The position numbers were made by a program, and so were the translations under genes. Below, in pieces: positions 23,381 to 32,654 of a DNA stretch of 64,000 nt (the first letter of the stretch is position 1; each line of letters opens with the position of its first letter). This stretch comes from Adenophora triphylla var. japonica (taxonomy: Eukaryota; Streptophyta; Magnoliopsida; Asterales; Campanulaceae), in NCBI GenBank assembly GCA_022495995.1, contig JAFEMH010000935.1, positions 410,501 to 474,500 of the forward strand. The letters are read 5' to 3'. The notes beneath the pieces are model-generated. The model was not told where the DNA came from. It did no database searches and saw only the letters and a program-made list of their open reading frames with translations.

Positions 23381-23789
23381 AGTCAAAGATTATTCAACCA
23401 CGTTTCTAACGGCAAAGAGAGAAGACCAAGTCGTGGCAACGTCTCAACGGCCTCCTCCGGATTTGTAGGGATGTTTGTTATTTTTCTTTTTATCTTTACT
23501 TTGGGGTATTTAAGAGAGATGAGGACAAGTAGTATGGGATGACTTTTGTATCTCTCTGAATACTTCCACTTTGTACTCGAACTCAAGCATTAATAATATC
23601 AATTGGATTTTTGGTAGGTTTCCTAAACCCCCCCCCCTAGGTTTTGTGCCGGAGATCAATTGATCAAGGGCTTTCCTCGTTACATCTTGGTGTCACATCT
23701 TGAAATTATCTATTCTTATATTCCATTTGTGCCCAAAAATCAATCCACGAAAATTCAGTTTCGAAGTCTACAAGAAATTGACCAAAACA
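23381..23789 (+). repeat. Probable 3' part of element G 5' LTR
   Basis: Inferred because a primer site follows at 23793. A TATA-like GGTATTTAAG is at about 23503, and the LTR would end ...AAACA at 23789. The left end is unresolved. Confidence 0.5.
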
Positions 23790-23792
23790 ATT

Positions 23793-23810
23793 TGGCGCCG
23801 TCTGTGGAAA
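23793..23810 (+). other. Element G primer-binding site
   Basis: TGGCGCCGTCTGTGGAAA is a common primer site before gag in plant gypsy elements. Confidence 0.65.
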
Positions 23811-23844
23811 CTTTGGTTTTTTAAGATTGCTAGAAAGATTCAAG

Positions 23845-24042
23845 ATGAACAATTCCAGTTCCGGTCAAGCTACCCATAATGTTCCTGTGAGAGCTGGAGA
23901 TAGGAACGGAGCACCTTGGACATCTGGAGTTCAAGCCACAAATACAATTGGGATGTCTACTCAACAAACCTCAACCGTTGTTACCCCTTCAGCCTTAATT
24001 CCTCAAGAGCTGACCTTTGATTTTATTACCAACATGACCAAC
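23845..24042 (+). pseudogene. Element G gag, 5' part
   Basis: Open from ATG at 23845 (MNNSSSGQATHNVPVRAGDR) to 24042, where Tat-B is inserted. It continues in frame at 26918 once one copy of the CCAAC duplication is discounted. It is low-complexity, Thr/Ser-rich N-terminal gag sequence. Assignment rests on its position just after a primer site. Confidence 0.65.
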
Positions 24043-24296
24043 TGTGAGTACGCCAATCCAATTCGCAACCCTTTAAAGGTGCCTTTTAATATAATAAAAT
24101 TACACTAGGGGCATTTTGGTAAATTCCCGGTTCATTCTAAGACTTTCGGGAACTTTCTATAAGTTTCTTGCGAAGGAAATACTTTTAAGTACTTTTCCCA
24201 TGCCAAAGGACCTACAGATAATTAATTGTTTTGGACCTATTGGGAATTAATTCAAAATGTTCCAGAATCAGTTGTTGACGCTGAAAACGGTTAAGT

Positions 24297-24386
24297 GGCT
24301 CGTCTAGTCGTGCAACACAACGAGCCATGGAAAACAGAAGCGTTACGCCGTGCGACACAACTGGCCCTCATCAGCAGCCTATAAAT
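24297..24386 (+). promoter_or_regulatory. Tat-B core promoter with palindromes
   Basis: GGCTCGT (24297) pairs with ACGAGCC (24320), enclosing GTCGTGCAAC (GTCGTGCGAC in the right LTR). A related GCCGTGCGACACAACTGGCC unit follows, then TATAAAT at 24380-24386. The block repeats at 25767 onward. Confidence 0.75.
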
Positions 24387-25281
24387 TGGACCCTCCCCCT
24401 CTCATTTCTAGATCCCTTTTCAGCTCCCTAAAGTCACTCTGCCCAAATTACGCCAGAAACCTCCTCTTTCTCAAAAAACACACACAACACACACCAATTC
24501 CCTTCAATTCTCTCATCTCTCATACACAATTCACCCATTTCCTCATATACTTTCCTCACACGCATTGAAGACCACAATTCTTCCTCAGATCCGAGATCCA
24601 AATCTCACTCCAGCAGCTGAATCAAAGGTCTCTACACCTAACTTGGTGTAGAGATTGAGGACTACAAGGGTAACGAATTCCTTCCTCCTTATCTCTCTCT
24701 CTTATTTGCTATCTTCTCATAATTCATTGCAATCTCTGTTCATTGACTTGATAATTAGGCTCCATCTGCACTAATTATCAAGTCACAATCGCCATCTCTC
24801 TGTTTAAGTTGCATTGTTTCATATTGTTTCATGCTTATGAGTTAATTGGGTTTAATTGAGACTTGTTCATCAAGGGAGTGTGGATCTCTCCATATCCACA
24901 CCCCCTTGATTAATTGAATGTTGATTCCTGTACTTTCCAAGTTGAATCTCTGATGTAAGTTGATCTGGATAGGCCTTGGTTAATTATGTATTTAATTCTG
25001 TAAGGTTTCTGCACATGGCAATTCGTGTCACGCGACATAACTAGCCTGGCTGGTCCTGTGTCACGCGACACATCTTGCTATTCTGCATAAACCACTTTTC
25101 CAATGTAATCTGTTCTTCTTCATTGTAACTGGGATGTGGCCTCCTATAGTAAATGGTTCACAAGATGTAATCCTCCCCTTTTGATCAATAAAACAAAGCA
25201 TCAATATGCTTTTCATTACCTATCTTGTCTCACACATTTGCACACATTTATTGAATGAATTGGATGTTGAATGTTGAAAGA

Positions 25282-25350
25282 CTCGTTTACAAACGAGGCA
25301 TGTTGGGTGAACTCTCAGTTCTTCCCAACACGTAATCTGACCCCCGAACC
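25282..25350 (+). promoter_or_regulatory. U5 two-hairpin module, Tat-B left LTR
   Basis: Hairpin I is CTCGTTT/AAACGAG (25282-25297). Hairpin II is TGTTGGG (25301-25307) with CCCAACA (25324-25330). CGTAATCTGACCCCCGAACC follows. Confidence 0.8.
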
Positions 25351-25446
25351 CATTTTCTCTTTTCAAAAAGGTTTTCAATGTTTCCTTTAAAACGGCGTGG
25401 CGACTCCCATTTTTTATATAAAATATTTCGGCGAGCGTACATTCAG

Positions 25447-25464
25447 TGGCGACTCTGCTGGGGA
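25447..25464 (+). other. Tat-B primer-binding site (Arg type)
   Basis: TGGCGACTCTGCTGGGGA directly follows the LTR. This primer type is characteristic of Tat/Ogre-lineage gypsy elements. Confidence 0.85.
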
Positions 25465-25521
25465 TTTGAAACCTGTTTTCAAAAGTGGGTCAAACTTTCG
25501 TGCTTGTTCAACATTCAGTGG

Positions 25522-26917
25522 CGCCAATCCAATTCGCGACCCTTTAAAGGTGCCTTTTAATATAATAAAATTGCACTAGGGGCATTTTGGTAAATTCCCG
25601 GTCCATTCTGAGACTTCCGGGAACTTTCTATAAGTTTCTTGCGAAGGAAATACTTTTAAGTACTTTTCCCATGCCAAAGGACCTACAGAAAATTAATTGT
25701 TTTGACCTATTGAGAATTATTTCAGAATGTTCCAGAATCTGTTGTTGACGCTGAAAACGGTTAAGTGGCTCGTCTAGTCGTGCGACACAACGAGCCACGG
25801 AAAACAGAAGCGTTACGCCGTGCGACACAACTGGCCCTCATTAGCAGCCTATAAATTGGACCCTCCCCCTCTCATTTCTGGATCCCTTTTCAGCTCCCTA
25901 AAGTCACTCTGCCCAACTTACGCCAGAAACCTCCTCTCTCTCCTAAAACACACACAACACACACCAATTCCCTTCAATTCTCTCAACTCTCATACATAAT
26001 TTACCCATTTCCTCATATACTTTCCTCACACACATTGAAGACCACAATTCTTCCTCAGATATGAGATCCAAATCTCACTCCAGCAGCTGAATCAAAGGTC
26101 TCTACACCTAACTTGGTATAGAGATTAAGGACTACAAGGGTAACAAATTCCTTCCTCCTTATCTCTCTCTCTCATTTTTGCTATCTTCTCATAATTCATT
26201 GCAATCTCTGTTCATTAAATTGATAATTAGGCTCCATCTGCACTAATTATCAAGTCACAATCGCCATCTCTCTGTTTAAGTTGCATTGTTTCATATTGTT
26301 TCATGTTTATGAGTTAATTAGGTTTAATTGAGACTTGTTCATCAAGGGAGTGTGGATCTCTCCATATCCACACCCCCTTCATTAATTGTATGTTGATTCC
26401 TGTACTTTCCAAGTTGAATCTTTGATGTAAGTTGATCTGGATAGGCCTTGGTTAATTCTGTATTTAATTCTGTAAGGTTTCTGCACATGGCAATTCGTGT
26501 CACGCGACACAACTAACCTGGCTGGTCCTGTGTCACGCGACACATCTTGCCATTCTGCATAAACCACTTTTCCAATGTAATATGTTCTTCTTCGTTGTAT
26601 TTGGAATGTGGCCTCCCATAATAAATGGTTCACAAGATGTAAACCTCCCCTTTTGATCAATAAAACAAAGCATCACTATGGATTTCATTACATATCTTGT
26701 CTCACACATTTGCACACACTTATTGAATTAATTGGATGTTGAATGTTGAAAGACTCGTTTACAAAGGAGGCGTGTTGGGTGAACTCTTAGTTCTTCCCAA
26801 CACGTAATCTGACCCCCGAACCCATTTTCTCTTTTCAAAAAGGTTTTCAATGTTTCCTTTAATACGGCGTGGCGACTCCCATTTTTTCTATAAAATATTT
26901 CGGCGAGCGTACATTCA
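25522..26917 (+). repeat. Tat-B right LTR (5' end trimmed)
   Basis: Matches the left LTR from its ninth base on. Its U5 module is at 26752-26820, with hairpin II extended to nine pairs (CGTGTTGGG/CCCAACACG) and hairpin I carrying one mismatch. Confidence 0.9.
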
Positions 26918-27420
26918 CCAACATGATGGAGTACTTGAAGAATCAAAATGAAACTCAAAAGTACACCAATGAAATGTTGTTCAATTCTATCTCTCTTCTT
27001 CAAGGTGGATCTGCTCAACTTCCAGGGCCACCTCCAGAACCAAGTCGAATTTCTCCTTTACAGTCCAGACATTTCAACTTTGTAGGAGAGTCATGTACAG
27101 GAGGTTCGAGGAACCATGCGATGCAGTCAGAAAGCATCATCACAAACCCATGCACCATCTTTCCGGCATCAATTCCATCATTTCAAACACCATCTTCAGG
27201 ATTAGCAGGGTTTTTTTTCTAATTATGCATACAACTTTGTTAATCCTGGTCCTAATCCCAATAACTTTGATGCAGGAAACTCTATGGCTAGACAATTACA
27301 GGAGTTAAGAGAGATAATTATGAATGTCCCAGGAGTTGCATCTGTGATATACCCCAATCCAATTTGGCCAACAATTTGGAGTTTCAAATGATTTCTGGAA
27401 TTGGGTCAATCCTAGCGGAC
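26918..27420 (+). pseudogene. Element G gag, continued
   Basis: Resumes the gag reading (MMEYLKNQNETQKYTNEMLF...) to a stop near 27220. In another frame it continues to about 27420 (NDFWNWVNPSGL), where Tat-D LTR sequence begins. It is frameshifted and truncated. Confidence 0.6.
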
Positions 27421-27496
27421 TTAAAAACAAATGGAGTCGCCATGCCATTTTAGTTTAGGGCCAAAACTTTGAAAAATGCTCGAAAATAGAGAAACG

Positions 27497-27605
27497 AGTT
27501 CGGAGGTCATGTTACACTTCGGGAAGAACGTTTGGTGTTCACCCGAAATGCCTCATAAGACGAGTCTTCCAAGCTTGAAAATAATGTGTGTATGTGTGTG
27601 TATTT
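27497..27605 (-). promoter_or_regulatory. U5 two-hairpin module, Tat-D copy
   Basis: On the minus strand: an AC tract (near 27585-27602), hairpin I (CTCGT/ATGAG with one G-U pair, near 27553-27566), hairpin II TTCGGG (27547-27542) with CCCGAA (27523-27518), then TGTAACATGACCTCCGAAC. Confidence 0.78.
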
Positions 27606-28785
27606 TTAAAAGAGGTTTGACTAATGGACTTTCTGAAATTAAGATATGTTTACTGGTCTGGACTGTAAATAGTGCAAAATAGTGCTGAAACTGGAAAAAA
27701 CAGAAGAAACTGGAAATGTATGCAGACTACAATTTCATCCACGTGAATGAAATTGAAGGTGCAATTTCATCCGCATGGATCACTCTCCAGTTGACTTTTT
27801 ACAGCTTTTCAGTCTGTCTCTGTAATTTCTAGAAAGTTAACTGGATTTATAGAGTTTAAACTGATACTGTAACAGAAAATACAGTAAAGCAAGGAATCTT
27901 TGAATTTTAGCATCCATGCTTGTCCTCTCTCTCCCTAGACTTGATTAGTGATCATCTAAGAGTGATTAGTGATGAATCAAACTAGATCAAGCCATCATGG
28001 GGGTACATTAGGACTTGAAGCACTTCATTTGCAAGGGGATGGGGAATTAACATGTAAGCAAGTAAATATGCAAAGTAAACACAAGGATTAACACATAAAA
28101 TAAAGTTAGGTCAAAGATATATAAACTTTTAGAGTAGATCTATAAGGTGGTCATAAGAAGTGACCATCCTTGAGATCTAGGCTCAAGTGTATCAACTACA
28201 TCCTTGGTTGACCAAAATGTGAGTCTTGATGATGTTCATCCATGGAAATGTTTCCAAGGTGAGCATTTTAGACTAGGAAGGGACATTTACAAAAAAGTAA
28301 ATCATGTAAACCATTAAAGATGATCATTCATGGATATTGACTCCAAGATGATCAATCTTAGGTCAAAGCAAGGAAGTAAATACTTGTAAAGTAAAAGGGA
28401 CACGGGAGATGACATAAATAGTAAAGATGTAGATCTTTTGTATAGAATCATCCATGGAGATGAACTTCATGGAGATCCTCTTAGATCAAATGACAAGAAG
28501 GAAGGGGGTGAACAATAAGTAAGTGAACAAGATTATATCATTTTAAACAAGGAATTGATGCATGAATAAAGAGGGTTTAGGTAGGGAGAAGGAAGGTTTA
28601 CTAATGGTTACACCATATCTTCTTTGCTTAGTGTTTGGGCTTGAAGAGTATCAAGGCTTGTGTGTGATTTTTGTGTTTGGTTTGTGTTTGGTTTTGTGTT
28701 TAAGGGTGTTTGAGAGCTCAATTCGACAGAGTAACAGTAAGGAAGTGAGTTGTTTCCCCCCCTGAAAATGAAGTAGAAGGGCTCA

Positions 28786-28866
28786 ATTTATAGGTTATCC
28801 GGGGATGCAATTTCTTCCGCGTGGATGAAATTGACATGCTAATTTCATCAACGCGGATAAAATCGG
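28786..28866 (-). promoter_or_regulatory. Tat-D core promoter with palindrome pair
   Basis: The minus-strand TATAAAT (28792-28786) is preceded by two 24-bp palindromes of the form AATTTCATCC-N4-GGATGAAATT, separated by 8 bp. A second pair with the same 8-bp spacer is at 27729-27783. Confidence 0.8.
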
Positions 28867-29086
28867 CAGCGTGCCTGATTTTGCAGAAACGCATTTTGGC
28901 ATCTTCTAATGAGTCATTTTTACTTGGAAACTACGCTTTCCAGCGAGGCCACTGGCCATTATTTTATTCCCAATAAGTTCTTCCTCATTCAAATTGTCTA
29001 AAATAGTGCCCGAAATGCCCTTAAATGATTATAAATCATTAAATTGGACTGACGGAACACTAACGACCCAGATTGGGGCACTTACA

Positions 29087-30760
29087 GTAGCCCCTCGACG
29101 TCGGTACTTTCGGAGGAAGTGGGTTCGTCGACAAAAGTGAGGATCCCAATCTGGCAAGCTTTACCTAGATGGGCGAGAAGGTGACCAAAGTGGTCAGACG
29201 GCTGGATCCTTTTAGAGGTTCCTTACGTATCCTGGATGGGAATCAAGCCGGTTGTAGTTTGGAACTTTCCGGGGAAAGGGGTGACCAAGGTGGTCAAATG
29301 GCTGAACCATTGATAGGCTATCTATGTATCCTTGAGAGGAATCAACCCGGTCGTAGTTCGGACCTTGCTGGGTAGGGGACAGTCTTCTTTGCTATAGGAG
29401 CACCTCACCACCGCAGACTTGCTCGATTGGCGAGGACGTACTTTTGTTGTCGAAGATGTACTCGACTAACGAAGGAGTACTTCATCACCGCAGACTTGCT
29501 CGGTTGGCGAAGGCATACTTTTGTTGCCGAAGATGTACTCGACTAACGAAGATGCACTTCATCACCGCAGACTTGCTCGGTTGGCGAAGGCGTACTTTTG
29601 TTGCCGAAGATGTACTCGAATAATGAAGGTACACTTCATCACCGCAGACTTGCTCGGTTGGCGAAGGCATACTTTTGTTGCCGAAGATGTACTCGACTAA
29701 CGAAGATGCACTTCATCACCGCAGACTTGCTCGGTTGGCGAAGGCGTACTTTTGTTGCCAAAGATGTACTCGACTAACGAAGATGCATTTCATCACTGCA
29801 GACCTGCTCGGTTGGCGAAGGCGTACTTTTGTTGCCGAAGATGTACTCGACTAACGAAGTTGCACTTCATCACCGCAGACTTGCTCGATTGGCAAATGCA
29901 TACTTTTGTTGTTGATTTGCCATGTAGGGGATGGTCTTTCTTGTTGATTTTCCGTGTAGAGGATGGTCTTCATTGGAGGGAATTAGGCTTCCGCTAAGTT
30001 TTGTTGAAGAAGACGAGCCTATGTTGGAGGTCGGGGTTGAAAACGAGGAAGGGAACTGGCTTCCATTAAGAAAAGTGAGCATACGTTGGAGGCTGGGGTC
30101 TAAAATGAGGAAGGGAATGGACTTCCGTTAAGTTCTGTTAAAGGAGGATGGGCTTACATTGGAGGCCGGAGTTGAAAATGAGAAAGGGAACGGGCTTACG
30201 TTAAGTTCTGTTGAAGGAGGACGGGCTTACTTTGGAAGCCGGGGTTGAAAATGAGGAAGATAATGGACTTTCGTTAAGTTCTGTTGAAGAAGGACGGGCT
30301 TACTTTGGAGACCGAGGTTGAAAATGAGGAAGGGAATGGACTTCCGTTAAGTTCCGTTGAAGGAGGACGGGCTTACTTTGGAGGCCGGGGTTGAAAATGA
30401 GGAAGGGAATGGACTTCCGTTAAGTTCCGTTGAAGGAGGACGGGCTTACTTGGGATGCCGGGGTTGAAAATGAGGAAGGGAATTAAGTTCTGTTGAAGGA
30501 GGATGGGCTTACTTTGGAGACCAGGGTTGAAAATGAGGAAGGGAATGGAATTCCGTTAAGTTCCGTTGAAGGAGGACAGGCTTACTTTGGAGGCCGGGGT
30601 TGAAAATGAGGAAGGGAATGGACTTCCGTTAAGTTCCATTGAAGGAGGATGGGCTTACTTTGGAGGCCGGGGATGAAAATGAGGAATGGAATGGACTTCC
30701 GTTAAGTTTTTTCGAAGGAGGACGGGCTTACTTTGGAGGCCGGGGGTTGTCTTCCCAGGG
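29087..30760 (-). other. Tat-D hypervariable 3' UTR with two tandem arrays
   Basis: Array one has a 77-bp period, about 6.6 copies, with starts at 29404, 29481, 29558, 29635, 29712, 29789 and 29866. Array two has a 73-bp period, about ten copies from about 30002 to 30750, one copy shortened by 10 bp. The conserved block next to the LTR (29205-29245) also occurs in Tat-A and Tat-E. Open frames through the arrays are by-products of the repeats. Confidence 0.88.
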
Positions 30761-31459
30761 ACAGCTGCCGAGGAACCAAGCACGGCTCAGAGGAGGGTGC
30801 GTAGGCGTGGCAAGGCGGTTGCTAGGGAGGTTGATCCCAGTTCTTGCATTTGTTAGGGTAGAGAGAGAGAGAGAGAGAGTACATGCATTTTATGCACAGT
30901 ATTTCTATTTTGAACATATGTAATCCTATTTTTGGCAGTATTTACTATATTTTTTTTGAGATTGTAATAGCTAGACTTCTTTATTTTTTATTAATTATCT
31001 AGTATATGTTGAATGCAAGTTGCATGAGCCCGGTTTTGTGTTTTGTATGGGCATGTATATGATATTTTATTGAGATTTGGGATATAAACTGTAATGGGCA
31101 GGTTCTGTGAAGGTTTTGAGCAGTTGGGATGAAAATTCCACTACGGGACAGCAGTTTTTACTGTTGTCAGATTTTTTTCTGTTGGGGTACAATTTCATCC
31201 GCATGGATGAGATTAAGGGTACAATTTCATCCACGCGGATCAAATTGTGGTCTGACAAGATTATTCAATTTTTGCTTCAGATCTGGTTTTCCTTCCCCTC
31301 TTTAATTCAAATATATCCCTCAACTGTTTTAAACCTTCTGGAATTCGGGGAAGAACATAAGAAAACCATGGAAAGTGTTGTAAACATGAGAAATTCACCC
31401 AAATTACCAAAATAAATGCAATCTTCTTCAACAAATTCAAAGAGTGGTCCCGAGAGATC
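30761..31459 (+). promoter_or_regulatory. Upstream region of the Tat-D antisense gene
   Basis: Contains a GA microsatellite (about 30852-30878) and AT-rich spacer. At 31189-31247 it has the Tat-D palindrome pair (AATTTCATCC-N4-GGATGAGATT, 8-bp spacer, second palindrome), the same as in the LTR but on the side that would promote the plus-strand gene. A TATA-like AAATATATCC is near 31305. Confidence 0.6.
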
Positions 31460-32652
31460 ATGCACGAAAACAAAACGTTTTTCGAAGAATGGTACAAGAT
31501 CAAATCCATGTGGTCCCTCAAGGAGCTTTTTCCGAATTACGATTTGATGAGAGCTTTCGCCACATTTTGGGACACTAGGAGGCATGTCTTTTGCTTCTCT
31601 CACAATGAAATAGTTCCGACCCTTGAAGATTTTAGGGCTTTTCTTAGAGGGCTCGAGGTGGAGGATGTTGCGATTCCCTTGTCTGGAGGAGTGTCTTTTG
31701 TCAAAAAGTTGTCCAACTTTCTTCAAATCTCACTGGAAGAAGCTCAAGGTATGATCCGAAGTCCCGATCATTTTGCTATCTCCGATCACCCAGATAGGTT
31801 TAGGAGTTTGGCTATTGTTGGTGATGCTTATTGGGATGCATTTGCTCTTTGTGTGATTGGGTCTTTGTTCATGGTCTACTCCTTCGGGATGTGTCACCGA
31901 GCTTTGTTGGATGTTGTCGTACATTATCAATCGGGTCGAGACATTGTTCCCGTGATTTTGGAAGAGACCCTCCATGCTATTGACCAGTTGGCTACCGAGA
32001 AGCAGTACATGCAAGGGGGAAGCCCCTTTTTTGTTGACGATGTGGTTGATGGAGAGGTTGGAGTTATGCGTGAGGCTTTGCATACATTCATGCCATGGAC
32101 TTCTAGGAAGGTATTGTTATCGAGATTGATGATCAGGCCACATGGGAGCATTGGATGGCTCAGAGTCGTACTCAGGATATCCATTAGTGGGTCCTACATT
32201 GGCAAATAGAGACTCGGAGGATACTCTAGGATGGGTCTCATGTAGTCATGCTTCCGGGGCTTTCCCAGTCTACTTTTTATATTCCGGCTTTAGTTCCCCG
32301 ACAGTTTGGGATGGAGCAGATTTCTCTGGATGGCTGTGATGATATTGCTACCAGGGTGGTGGTTTCCATTTCTATGGATGACCTGTCTTCGTTGTCCTTC
32401 TTTTCCCAAGTATGGAGGTATCATGTCTTCCCTCCTGTGGTCATTCTCAGGCATCCTGAGCGTATGTTTCTGACTACTTGGTACTTAGATTGGTATGCAA
32501 GACATATGGGAGAGAATCAAATAGCTTTGATGAGGAGGTGTGAGGCCATTGTAGGACCTGAGGATATCACTGTTTTGGAGTTGAGGAGAGCCGAGGCGAA
32601 GGCTAGTCCTTATGACAGGAATGGAGATGACATGGTTGATTATGAGGCATAG
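31460..32652 (+). pseudogene. DUF7745-like protein, antisense to Tat-D
   Basis: From 31460 the frame gives ELFPNYDLMRAFATFWDTRR, then EIVPTLEDFRAFL and DAFALCVIGSLFMV, then ILEETLHAIDQLA and QGGSPFF. This order matches the plant DUF7745 family, which is common in repeat-rich genomes. The frame shifts by one near 32150-32195, and after an in-frame TAG near 32228 continues as GCDDIATRVVVSI and TTWYLDWYARHMG to a stop at 32652. A homologous fragment lies at 39012-39950. Extra antisense ORFs between pol and the 3' LTR have been reported for Tat-lineage elements, and this gene is in that position. Its function is unknown. It is probably inactive here. Confidence 0.75.
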
Positions 32653-32654
32653 GT

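Larger units (their letters stand above)
24043..25445 (+). repeat. Tat-B left LTR
   Basis: Begins TGTGAGTACG and ends ATTCA. It contains the promoter (24297-24386), a second palindrome pair (about 25024-25074) and the U5 module (25282-25350). Confidence 0.9.
24043..26917 (+). mobile_element. Tat-B: two LTRs around 76 bp of internal sequence
   Basis: LTR 24043-25445, an Arg-type primer site at 25447, then only 76 bp before a second LTR (25522-26917) that lacks its first eight or so bases. The target duplication CCAAC flanks the pair (24038-24042 and 26918-26922). The whole coding region has been lost. The 11-base string ATTCAGTGGCG occurs at both the LTR/primer-site junction (25441) and the internal/LTR2 junction (25513), so the loss may have used this short homology. 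Confidence 0.9.
27432..29086 (-). repeat. Tat-D 3' LTR
   Basis: On the minus strand the LTR starts TGTAAGTGCCCC at 29086, just after a GGGGCTAC polypurine-like stretch. It carries a TATA box (28786-28792), palindrome pairs at 28807-28865 and 27729-27783, an AC tract and the U5 module (27497-27575). A TGGCATGGCGACTCC motif lies near 27431-27445. The end near 27432 is approximate. There is no protein-coding content. Confidence 0.78.

Noticed and set aside
29404..29912. Regular repeats that might suggest a CRISPR-like array
   Set aside because: The whole 77-bp unit is repeated with no unique spacers, and this is plant DNA; it is a tandem satellite-like array.
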